DNA of 64,000 nt, from NCBI RefSeq assembly GCF_900114485.1, contig NZ_FOTF01000014.1, positions 38,246-102,245 on the forward strand, read 5' to 3'. Shown piece by piece: positions 19,061 through 26,072 of this stretch. The notes under the pieces were generated by a model, which saw nothing but the letters and a program-made list of their open reading frames with translations, searched no databases and was not told where the DNA came from. Numbering within the stretch: the stretch's first letter is position 1; each line of letters begins with the position of its first letter. This stretch comes from Loktanella salsilacus (lineage in GTDB: Bacteria > Pseudomonadota > Alphaproteobacteria > Rhodobacterales > Rhodobacteraceae). The translations under genes and the position numbers were made by a program.

Positions 19061-19966
19061 ATGGGACGGCGCAAATCAGGACGTAACATTTCGGGCTGGC
19101 TGATCGTGGACAAACCCGCGGGCCTGACCAGCACAACTGTCGTGAACAAGGTGCGCTGGGCGCTGAATGCCAACAAGGCGGGCCACGCTGGCACCCTCGA
19201 CCCTGATGCGACAGGCGTTCTGGCGATTGCGCTGGGCGAGGCGACAAAGACCGTCCCCTACATCACCGACGCGCTGAAGGCTTACACCTTTACCGTCCGT
19301 CTGGGTCAGTCGACCAACACCGACGACGCCGAAGGTGAAATCATCGCAGAAAGCGACGCGCGCCCGACGGATGAACAGATCAAGGACGCCCTCGGCCAGT
19401 TCGTCGGCGACATCATGCAGGTCCCGCCGCAATTCTCTGCCGTGAAAATCGACGGCGAGCGTGCCTATAAACGCGCCCGCGATGGCGAGACGATGGAAAT
19501 CGCGGCCCGCCCGTTGTGGGTCGAAAGCCTGCTGATGGATGACCGCCCCGACGCCGATCACGTCACGCTGGAAATGGTCTGCGGCAAGGGCGGCTATGTC
19601 CGGTCCATCGCCCGCGACTTGGGCGAAGCGCTGGGCTGCCACGCCCACGTGCGCGAATTGCGCCGCATCTGGTCCGGCCCTTTCAAGGCCGAAGACGGCC
19701 TAACGTTGGACCAAATCGACGCCATCGCCCGCACCGAAGAGCTGGACACCCACATCCAACCGCTAGAAGTCGGCCTAGCCGACCTTCCGATGGTCAACTG
19801 CCCCTCCGCGAGCCTGACGGCACTGCGCAACGGCAACCCGGCGATGGTGATTGCATCCGGCATCGATTACGGCACCGAAGTCTGGGCCGCCCACGAAGGC
19901 CGCGCCGTCGCTGTTGGCCGCCTGATGGGCAGCGAATTGCACCCCGCCCGCGTCTTCGTCGACTAA
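19061..19966 (+). CDS. truB: tRNA pseudouridine(55) synthase
   Basis: A 301-residue TruB, which makes the universal pseudouridine-55 in the tRNA T-loop. The catalytic motif is [16 protein letters not shown] (Asp nucleophile in GTLDP), with [20 protein letters not shown], and a C-terminal PUA-like portion. GGAGG lies six bases before the ATG. It follows the glycosidase gene by 58 bases, on the same strand as rbfA, and is followed by a strong hairpin. Confidence 0.97.
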   Translation: MGRRKSGRNISGWLIVDKPAGLTSTTVVNKVRWALNANKAGHAGTLDPDATGVLAIALGEATKTVPYITDALKAYTFTVRLGQSTNTDDAEGEIIAESDARPTDEQIKDALGQFVGDIMQVPPQFSAVKIDGERAYKRARDGETMEIAARPLWVESLLMDDRPDADHVTLEMVCGKGGYVRSIARDLGEALGCHAHVRELRRIWSGPFKAEDGLTLDQIDAIARTEELDTHIQPLEVGLADLPMVNCPSASLTALRNGNPAMVIASGIDYGTEVWAAHEGRAVAVGRLMGSELHPARVFVD

Positions 19967-19976
19967 CGGCCGCGTG

Positions 19977-20009
19977 CAGACGCCGATTTCGTCGAAAAAT
20001 CGGCGTCTG
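19977..20009 (+). terminator. 13-bp perfect hairpin after truB
   Basis: CAGACGCCGATTT pairs perfectly with AAATCGGCGTCTG around a 7-base loop, ten bases after the truB stop. There is only a short pyrimidine stretch (GCCTTTCGCC) after the stem, so it may be a weak terminator or an mRNA 3'-end stabiliser, separating truB from the DUF1643 gene that begins 38 bases later. Confidence 0.6.
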
Positions 20010-20047
20010 GCCTTTCGCCAGATCGCCACCCCGTGCACCATAAGGCC

Positions 20048-20557
20048 ATGATCCACCGCACCCATACTGCGGACGGCACCACGTCCTCCGCCCTTTATTC
20101 CGACTGCGAGGCCTATCGCTATCGCCTTGACCGGCAGTGGTCGGATGCTGCGCCGTTGGTCTGGATCATGCTCAACCCATCGACCGCGACGGAACTGGCC
20201 AACGATCCCACCATCGCCCGGTGCGAAACGCGCGCCCGCACCGGCGGCTTTGGCGGCGTGCGGATCGTGAACCTTTTCGCCTATCGCGCCACGGCCCCCG
20301 CCGATCTGAAACGCGCGGCGGCCCCCATCGGGCCGGACAACGACACCGCGCTTGTCGGTGCCTGCGGCGGCGCAGGTCTGGTCGTCGCAGGCTGGGGCAT
20401 CCACGGTGCCCATGAAAACCGCGCCGCAACTGTCCTGCGCATATTGCGTGACAGAGGCGTGCAAATCCATACACTTGGCCTAACGCAACACGGCCACCCG
20501 CGGCACCCGCTTTATGTCGCTTACGCCGCCCAGCCGGAGCCATGGCCCAATGATTGA
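20048..20557 (+). CDS. DUF1643 domain-containing protein
   Basis: A 169-residue member of DUF1643, seen from VWIMLNPSTATELANDPTIAR, then RIVNLFAYRATAP and GPDNDTALV near the middle. The family is widespread in bacteria and phages, and its function is not known to me. AAGG stands just before the chosen ATG; an ATG five codons upstream is possible. Its 3' end overlaps the next gene (alpha/beta hydrolase) by eight bases, so the two are probably translated together. Confidence 0.85.
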   Translation: MIHRTHTADGTTSSALYSDCEAYRYRLDRQWSDAAPLVWIMLNPSTATELANDPTIARCETRARTGGFGGVRIVNLFAYRATAPADLKRAAAPIGPDNDTALVGACGGAGLVVAGWGIHGAHENRAATVLRILRDRGVQIHTLGLTQHGHPRHPLYVAYAAQPEPWPND

Positions 20558-21437
20558 AGGTTTCACCGCGTCGCGCATCGATACCGGCGACGTGACGTTG
20601 TCGCTCCACCGCGCAGGCCAAGGCATCCCCCTGATCCTGCTGCACGGCTACCCGCAAAACCACCATTGCTGGGCGTCAGTCGCGCCCACCCTCGCGCAGC
20701 ATTTCGACGTGATCATTCCCGACCTGCGCGGCTATGGCGACAGCGACGCCCCGGCTGATAACGCCGATCACAGCAGATACTCCAAGCGCCGCATGGCCGC
20801 CGATATCATCGGCCTGATGGACGCCCTTGGCCTGGACCGCGCCCATATCCTTGGCCACGACCGCGGTGCGCGCGTCACCTACCGCCTTGCGCTGGACCAT
20901 CCCGATCGCATTCTGCGCCTTGGCATTATCGAAATCGTGCCCACCGGCGACTTCTGGGACAGCTGGAACGCCGATCTGGCGCTGAACGCCTACCATTGGA
21001 CATTCTTGGCCCAGCCCGCGCCGCTGCCGGAACGGATGATCGCCGCGGATGGCGCAGGCTATGCTGATTGGACGCTGGCGCAATGGACTTTGGCCAAGTC
21101 ACTGGACGCCTTCACCCCCGCCGCGCTGGACAGCTATCGCACGCAGATGTCCGATCCGGCACGCATTCACGCGATGTGCGCAGATTACCGCGCCGGGGCG
21201 TATTTCGACCGCGCGCAGGACCGCAAAACAAAGGACGCAGGCACGATGATCGACGCGCCACTGCATTTCCTATGGGCCGAAGGCGGCTTTCCCGCGCAAA
21301 CCGGCGATCCCTTGTCAGCTTGGCGCGGATGGGCGCGGCACGTGACCGGCAATGCCTGCCGCTCTGGCCATTTCGCGATGGAAGAAAACCCCGCCGCCGT
21401 CCTGTCAGCATTTCTACCGCATTTTCAGGCGCGTTAA
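20550..21437 (+). CDS. Haloacetate (fluoroacetate) dehalogenase-like alpha/beta hydrolase
   Basis: A 295-residue hydrolase close to fluoroacetate dehalogenase (FAcD). Seen: oxyanion motif LLHGYPQNHHCW, nucleophile box GHDRGARV with Asp104 and the carboxylate-binding arginines Arg105 and Arg108, the halide-site pair His149-Trp150 in AYHWTFLAQPAPLPE, Tyr213 in DYRAG, and catalytic His274 in SGHFAMEENP. Known: these positions correspond to the FAcD catalytic triad and fluoride pocket. One difference is IEIVPT where FAcD has an Asp in the matching strand, so Glu128 may be the third triad member. GGAG precedes the ATG, and the gene overlaps DUF1643. Physiological substrate is unproved; epoxide hydrolases are the main alternative. 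Confidence 0.8.
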   Translation: MIEGFTASRIDTGDVTLSLHRAGQGIPLILLHGYPQNHHCWASVAPTLAQHFDVIIPDLRGYGDSDAPADNADHSRYSKRRMAADIIGLMDALGLDRAHILGHDRGARVTYRLALDHPDRILRLGIIEIVPTGDFWDSWNADLALNAYHWTFLAQPAPLPERMIAADGAGYADWTLAQWTLAKSLDAFTPAALDSYRTQMSDPARIHAMCADYRAGAYFDRAQDRKTKDAGTMIDAPLHFLWAEGGFPAQTGDPLSAWRGWARHVTGNACRSGHFAMEENPAAVLSAFLPHFQAR

Positions 21438-21536
21438 CTGTTCTTTCATTGGGAGAGTGTAAACCTGACAGCGCGGTGTTAAAAGAATTTCAACACTCCT
21501 GGATCGGGGGCGATCCTTATTTGTTGAGGCACATAA

Positions 21537-22586
21537 ATGCTTGCTGTTCTTGGCTTTCTTGGCATTGCTATGTCGTCGTTTGCGATGATTGGCCGTGATG
21601 ACATCGAAGAAGAAGACTCCCCACAGGAGTCCGAGATTGATACAAATGGTCTGACCGAAGTTGGTCCCGACCTGTTCCAAATGCTGTCCGACAGCGATGG
21701 TGACGCCGGGGCTGGCGGGCTGTCCGATACCGACGGCGACGCTGGTGCGGGCGGCGTCTTGGCTGACGGCGCGCAAGCTTACGGTGCCCTGACGGACGCC
21801 GACTGGGGCATTACGGATGACGCTGATCCGTCGGCCGGTGGGGATGACACCCTGGAAACAGAGCCCGCCATCGAAACTGATCTGCCCGTCGAAACAACGG
21901 ACGAATTCCCCTTTGATTTCGACGATGACGATTATGACGATTATGACGATCTGCCCGAAGAGCCGGTCATCACCACCCCCTCTTTGACACTGACCGGCAC
22001 AGACGATGGCGATACATTGGACGGTGGCCTTGGCGATGACATGTTGTTTGGCGGCGCAGGCGACGATGAATTGACTGGCAATATGGGCAACGACGCCATG
22101 TTCGGCGACGACGGCAACGACACGCTGCTGGCTGGCGCTGGTGACGACGCCCTGTTTGGCGGTGACGGTGATGATACCCTCGCTGGTGGCTGGGGCGATG
22201 ACATTCTGATCGGCGACAACGGCAACGACCTGCTGAACGGCGGCGGGGGTAATGACGTGATCGACGGGAACGACGATGACGGTGGCTTTGACTACATCAA
22301 CGGCGGCGCGGGCGATGATCTATTGCTGGCGGGCGTCGGCGATCATCTGAACGGCGGCGACGGCGCAGACACCTTCTCTGTGCTGCCGGGGGGCCACAAC
22401 ACCATCGATGATTTTAACCCGGCGGAGGATATGATCGAAATCACCTATGCTGGCGATGTCCCACCCGTCCTGACGACGATCACTGACGCGGACGGCACAA
22501 CGCTGCTGGCTGACGACGCCGTCGTCGCCCGCCTAAGCGGCGTGACCGCGCTGGATACATCGACGATCCTGCTGGTCGCGGCCTGA
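21537..22586 (+). CDS. Acidic RTX-repeat calcium-binding protein
   Basis: A 349-residue, very acidic protein. It starts with one hydrophobic segment ([19 protein letters not shown]), then a long Asp/Glu-rich linker with two direct copies of [11 protein letters not shown], an Asp/Tyr tract ([10 protein letters not shown]), and from about residue 155 some eight nonapeptide repeats of the GGxGxDxLx type ([15 protein letters not shown] and similar). These form calcium-bound beta-rolls. The C-terminal part (about 280-349) is a beta-rich cap ending in hydrophobic residues, as in type I secretion substrates. It could be exported by a type I system or anchored by its N-terminus. No secretion genes are nearby. 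GAGG precedes the ATG. Confidence 0.8.
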   Translation: MLAVLGFLGIAMSSFAMIGRDDIEEEDSPQESEIDTNGLTEVGPDLFQMLSDSDGDAGAGGLSDTDGDAGAGGVLADGAQAYGALTDADWGITDDADPSAGGDDTLETEPAIETDLPVETTDEFPFDFDDDDYDDYDDLPEEPVITTPSLTLTGTDDGDTLDGGLGDDMLFGGAGDDELTGNMGNDAMFGDDGNDTLLAGAGDDALFGGDGDDTLAGGWGDDILIGDNGNDLLNGGGGNDVIDGNDDDGGFDYINGGAGDDLLLAGVGDHLNGGDGADTFSVLPGGHNTIDDFNPAEDMIEITYAGDVPPVLTTITDADGTTLLADDAVVARLSGVTALDTSTILLVAA

Positions 22587-22603
22587 TTTTCCACCTTCCC
22601 TTT

Positions 22604-22620
22604 TAGGCGCAAAACGCCTA
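22604..22620 (+). terminator. Small hairpin after the RTX gene
   Basis: TAGGCG and CGCCTA form a short stem 18 bases past the RTX-protein stop, preceded by a T-tract but without one following. It could be a weak terminator or part of the rpsO leader. Confidence 0.35.
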
Positions 22621-22723
22621 GAGGCACCCATCCGCGTGCGCCGTTTGGCGTGCCGGACCCTCCAAGGGCCTTTCTGGACGACATCCCGGATCGCGCCATT
22701 CACCCTTATCTAAGGAGACCCCG

Positions 22724-22993
22724 ATGTCGATTACGCCCGAAGAAAAAGCCCGCGTCATGAAAGAATTCGCAACCAAAGAAGGCGACACCGGTTCGCCCGA
22801 AGTCCAGGTTGCGATCCTGTCCTCGCGTATCGCGACGCTGACAGAGCACTTCAAGTCGCACAAAAAAGACAACCACGGTCGCCGTGGTCTGCTGAAAATG
22901 GTCGCTCTGCGCCGGAAACTGCTGGATTACACCCGCAGCAAGGACGAAGCCCGTTATCAGGACCTGATCAAGCGTCTGGGCCTGCGCCGCTAA
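22724..22993 (+). CDS. rpsO: 30S ribosomal protein S15
   Basis: An 89-residue S15, which binds the 16S central domain early in 30S assembly. Family text is intact: [52 protein letters not shown], and [12 protein letters not shown] at the end. TAAGGAGA lies before the ATG. A leader of about 137 bases separates it from the RTX gene; S15 often represses its own mRNA through such leaders, but I could not fold this one with certainty. It is normally next to pnp; here 3 kb of accessory genes intervene. Confidence 0.98.
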   Translation: MSITPEEKARVMKEFATKEGDTGSPEVQVAILSSRIATLTEHFKSHKKDNHGRRGLLKMVALRRKLLDYTRSKDEARYQDLIKRLGLRR

Positions 22994-23016
22994 CCCGGCC
23001 AAGCTACCGCGATCCG

Positions 23017-23044
23017 AACGCCCGCCCTTACCGGCGGGCGTTTT
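23017..23044 (+). terminator. Rho-independent terminator of rpsO
   Basis: CGCCCGCC and GGCGGGCG form an 8-bp GC stem with a 6-base loop, directly followed by TTTTGCGTTTT, 25 bases past the rpsO stop. This is a classic intrinsic terminator. Confidence 0.92.
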
Positions 23045-23082
23045 GCGTTTTGGGGTATCGCAACGTCAACCCGCGCGACCAC

Positions 23083-23097
23083 TAGACGACTGGTCTA
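23083..23097. promoter_or_regulatory. NemR-type operator upstream of the TetR gene
   Basis: TAGACGACTGGTCTA is an interrupted palindrome (TAGAC-N5-GTCTA) ending 19 bases before the regulator's start codon. It closely resembles the NemR box of enterobacteria (TAGACC-N-GGTCTA type). It probably mediates autorepression of the two-gene regulator-oxidoreductase unit. Confidence 0.75.
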
Positions 23098-23116
23098 TTA
23101 TGCTTATCTGACAGGT

Positions 23117-23713
23117 ATGACACAGCCCAGCAAATCAGATCAAACCCGCCAGCGCATCCTGTCCACAGGGCGCGAACTTGTGTTGCAAGGTGGCTTTGGC
23201 GGCATCGGGCTGTCACGAATTCTGTCCGAATCGGGCGTGCCGAAGGGATCGTTTTACTATTACTTCGCCTCGAAAGAGGCCTTTGGCTGCGCGATGCTGG
23301 ACGACTATGTGGCCGATTATCTGGCCCGCATCGACGCCCTGACCGCCACGCCCGGCACGGCCGGCGACAAGCTGGCGACCTTCTGGGCTGCTTGGCTGCC
23401 AACCGACGACACCCAAGGCATCGCGACCCGCTGCCTTGTCGTCAAGCTCGCGGCAGAGGTTGCCGATCTGTCCCAAGATATGCGCCGCATTTTAGACGAC
23501 GGCGTGACGCAACTGACCAGCCGCATCGCAGACCTGCTGCGGCAGGGCGCTGCAGATGGCTCCATCCGCGCCCAAGACGATCCGGTCACCACCGCCCGCA
23601 CGCTTTACGCCCAATGGCTGGGCGCGGCTGTGCTGGCGAAACTCTCCTCCGGCGACGCCCCGCTGCGCCTTGCCCTGCAAGACACAGCCCGCCGCCTTAA
23701 CCCCACGCAATAA
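23117..23713 (+). CDS. NemR-like TetR-family redox/electrophile-sensing repressor
   Basis: A 198-residue TetR-family protein. The helix-turn-helix spans about residues 28-50 (GGIGLSRILSESGVPKGSFY YYF region). The ligand domain carries RCLVVKLAAEVADLSQDMR, the NemR hallmark. By direct count the cysteine is residue 106 and the lysine in AAVLAK is residue 175, the same numbers as the Cys106-Lys175 pair reported for the reversible bleach/electrophile switch of E. coli NemR. A NemR-like box lies just upstream. It is followed after 11 bases by a zinc-independent alcohol-dehydrogenase-like reductase, the likely target, in place of E. coli nemA/gloA. Confidence 0.85.
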   Translation: MTQPSKSDQTRQRILSTGRELVLQGGFGGIGLSRILSESGVPKGSFYYYFASKEAFGCAMLDDYVADYLARIDALTATPGTAGDKLATFWAAWLPTDDTQGIATRCLVVKLAAEVADLSQDMRRILDDGVTQLTSRIADLLRQGAADGSIRAQDDPVTTARTLYAQWLGAAVLAKLSSGDAPLRLALQDTARRLNPTQ

Positions 23714-23724
23714 AGGAATAGCCC

Positions 23725-24705
23725 ATGCGCGCTGCAATCCACGACACCTTTGGTGAACCCGCCGACGTCCTGAAAACCGAAACCGTCGACACGCCGATCC
23801 CGGGCAAAGGCGAGGTGCTGATCAAGACCATCCTGTCCCCGATCCATAACCACGACCTGTGGACCGTGCGCGGCAACTATGGCTACAAGCCAGACCTGCC
23901 CGGCGCCATCGGCGGGTCCGAAGCCATCGGCACGGTCGCGTCCGTGGGTGAAGGCGTGGACGAAGCCATGATCGGCAAGCGGGTCACTATCGCTGGCGTG
24001 CACGGCACATGGGCAGAGTATTTCACCGCCCCCGCCGCTGGCGTATTGCCCCTGCCCGACAGCATCCCCGATACGCTAGGCGCGCAGCTGATCGCCATGC
24101 CCTTTAGCGCGATTTCGCTGCTCGAATTGCTGCAAGCCAAGCCAGGCGACTGGATCATCCAGACCGCAGCCAACGGCGCTGTCGGCAAGATCATGGCGGT
24201 GCTGGCAAAGTCCCGTGACATCAACTTGATCAACCTTGTGCGCCGCGAAGAGGCCGTGAAAGAGCTGACCGATCTGGGCATGGACAACGTTCTGTCCACC
24301 AGCACCGAAGGCTGGCAAAAGCAGGCCCGTACGCTGATCGGCAAGGCCGGTGCCGTGTCCGCCATCGACTCTGTCGGCGGCGAGATGGGCGCAGAGTTGG
24401 TCGATCTGCTTGGCGTGAACGGCGAGCTTTACGTCTTTGGCACAGCTACAGGTGCGCCGCTTCAGCTGAACTCTGGCGCGCTGATTATGAAGCAGATCAC
24501 CGTCAAAGGCTTTTGGGGCTCCATGGTCAGCAACGACATGGACCCCGCTGACCGCAAGCGCCTGATCACCGAGCTGCTGACGCTGGCCGTCAAAGGAGAG
24601 TTGACGCTGGAAGACGGCGGCGCGTTTGATCTGGACGACGTGACCGAAGCGATGAAGGCTGCCCTGACACCGGGCCGGGCTGGCAAGGTTATGCTGCGCG
24701 GCTAA
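23725..24705 (+). CDS. MDR-superfamily NAD(P)H-dependent reductase (quinone/enoyl reductase-like)
   Basis: A 326-residue medium-chain dehydrogenase/reductase. The N-terminal GroES-like part (GKGEVLIKTILSPIHNHD, GGSEAIGTVASVGEGVD) lacks the zinc cysteines of true alcohol dehydrogenases. The Rossmann half shows QTAANGAVGKIMAVLAKS and AIDSVGGEMGAEL. Such zinc-free members reduce quinones, enals or enoyl thioesters with NADPH. Being immediately downstream of a NemR-like sensor suggests detoxification of reactive electrophiles, which is an inference. It is closed by a bidirectional terminator shared with the convergent GreA/GreB-like gene. Confidence 0.85.
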   Translation: MRAAIHDTFGEPADVLKTETVDTPIPGKGEVLIKTILSPIHNHDLWTVRGNYGYKPDLPGAIGGSEAIGTVASVGEGVDEAMIGKRVTIAGVHGTWAEYFTAPAAGVLPLPDSIPDTLGAQLIAMPFSAISLLELLQAKPGDWIIQTAANGAVGKIMAVLAKSRDINLINLVRREEAVKELTDLGMDNVLSTSTEGWQKQARTLIGKAGAVSAIDSVGGEMGAELVDLLGVNGELYVFGTATGAPLQLNSGALIMKQITVKGFWGSMVSNDMDPADRKRLITELLTLAVKGELTLEDGGAFDLDDVTEAMKAALTPGRAGKVMLRG

Positions 24706-24717
24706 ACCACGCAAAAT

Positions 24718-24748
24718 CTGCGGCAGGGTTAAGAAAATCCTGCCGCAG
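24718..24748. terminator. Bidirectional terminator between convergent genes
   Basis: CTGCGGCAGG and CCTGCCGCAG form a perfect 10-bp stem with an 11-base A-rich loop. A T-run (CGATTTT) follows on the plus strand, and ATTTTGC follows on the minus strand, so it can serve both the reductase gene and the GreA/GreB-like gene. Confidence 0.75.
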
Positions 24749-24804
24749 CGCTCGATTTTGACGACATTGGGAAAAATCGCCCAATGTTTCGCATGCGATA
24801 CATA

Positions 24805-25299
24805 TTATGTAAAATAGCGGATCGCTGTGACCTCTAAATCCACAGTCCCGCCGGGCTTGGCCCACTCCACCACATCCCCGACCCGCGCCCCCAGCAAGGC
24901 CCGCGCGAGCGGCGAAAATGGTGCAATACGATGGGCTGCCGGATCAGCCTCATCCTCGCCGACGATATGCCAATCCGTTTCAACGTCATCTTCGTCCACG
25001 ACCGTAACGCAGGCACCAAAGGCGATGACCTTGGTGTCCTGCGCTGCCGGATCAACGACGATGGCGCGGTTGATGCGCCCTTCTAGAAACCGGATATCCC
25101 GCTCTGCCATCGCGCGCGGCACCTTGGCGTCAAGGTTATCGCGCGGCAGCGCCGACAGATCGGCATGGCGGTCGCGCAGGCGCTGTTGCAGCGCGGCCAG
25201 ACCGGCAGGGGTGACATAATTCGGATGCGGACTTTGTGGCAGATCGTCCAAGCGATCCGCCTGCGGGCCCTCGTCTTCTTTGGTGAATGCTTTGTTCAT
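24805..25299 (-). CDS. GreA/GreB-family protein with a short coiled coil
   Basis: A 164-residue protein. The C-terminal FKBP-like half is well kept: FGACVTVVDEDDVETDWHIVG, EDEADPAAHRIAPFSPLARALLG, and GDVVEWAKPGG, all typical of Gre factors. The N-terminal hairpin (about residues 30-75) is roughly ten residues shorter than in GreA and lacks the tip motif GDLxENAEY whose acidic residues act in RNA polymerase; it reads LSALPRDNLDAKVPRAMAER instead. It may bind polymerase or the secondary channel without normal cleavage stimulation. It starts two bases after the stop of a membrane protein gene on the same strand. Confidence 0.8.
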   Translation of the reverse strand: MNKAFTKEDEGPQADRLDDLPQSPHPNYVTPAGLAALQQRLRDRHADLSALPRDNLDAKVPRAMAERDIRFLEGRINRAIVVDPAAQDTKVIAFGACVTVVDEDDVETDWHIVGEDEADPAAHRIAPFSPLARALLGARVGDVVEWAKPGGTVDLEVTAIRYFT

Positions 25300-25301
25300 A
25301 A

Positions 25302-25868
25302 TTAGAGAACGCCGGATCTGCCCTGATGTTCCAAGCCCGGCAAACAGACCTTGGTTGCCAAGATCGCGAAAAGCATCGCTGGCAAGCCGATAAACACGGC
25401 GAGGAATGGGATGATCAGGGTCAGCCAGCCAACAACGAGGCCCATGACCATAATCATCGGGACCGTCAGTAGCAGTTCCAACGTATCGGTTGGGGACGTC
25501 GCAATGCCGAATATGCCGATAAAAAGCCCAAAGCATGCAGGGGCAAAAAGCACGGACATCCAATACCCGCGCCACCACGCAGCCCTGATGTCCATGGCAC
25601 CGGGGCGCAGCAAAAGCCTGATTGCGATCAAGGCCATCAGCACTGACGGACCCATGACAAAAACGATCCGCTGTTGCAGCGCTATGACGGAAAATTCTGG
25701 AATGGCGGTGGGCCAAAACGGAATGTCGGGGCCGGACAGGAAGCCTGTCAGCAACAGCGCAGGGTTCAGCGGGCCGCAGATGGCAAATAACAACAGCCAC
25801 CGCGCGGCAGCGGACCTGAAACGCGCAAACCCAGTCCTTGCTGCCAATGTCGGCCCTTGATCGATCAT
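25302..25868 (-). CDS. Hypothetical integral membrane protein
   Basis: A 188-residue protein with about five hydrophobic segments (AARWLLLFAICGPLNPALLL, FVMGPSVLMALIAIRLLL, SVLFAPACFGLFIGIFGIA, TVPMIMVMGLVVGWLTLIIP and FLAVFIGLPAMLFAILATKV). I recognise no family. Its stop is two bases from the start of the GreA/GreB-like gene, so the two are probably one operon. It diverges from pnp across 204 bases. The start is the ATG reading MIDQGPTLAA; no strong ribosome site is visible, and a few residues more or less are possible. Confidence 0.65.
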   Translation of the reverse strand: MIDQGPTLAARTGFARFRSAAARWLLLFAICGPLNPALLLTGFLSGPDIPFWPTAIPEFSVIALQQRIVFVMGPSVLMALIAIRLLLRPGAMDIRAAWWRGYWMSVLFAPACFGLFIGIFGIATSPTDTLELLLTVPMIMVMGLVVGWLTLIIPFLAVFIGLPAMLFAILATKVCLPGLEHQGRSGVL

Positions 25869-26072
25869 CTTTCGATCTTGCCACGGCCGCCTGTCAAAAT
25901 CGACCCACCACAGCCCGCTTTCATTGCAGCCCATTTTGCTGTAAAGCCCGCCCATCTGTGACGTAACGCAAAAGACCCCGGCGTTGTGCAAAGGACAGGG
26001 GTCGGCGGCATGGGGCCGCCAATCAACGGGCCACCCGGACCGCCGGGACGCGCCCAATATGAAAGACGATTG

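Noticed and set aside
21501..21516. GGATCG/CGATCC hairpin before the RTX gene as a terminator
   Set aside because: Six-base stem and a broken T stretch; too weak to call.
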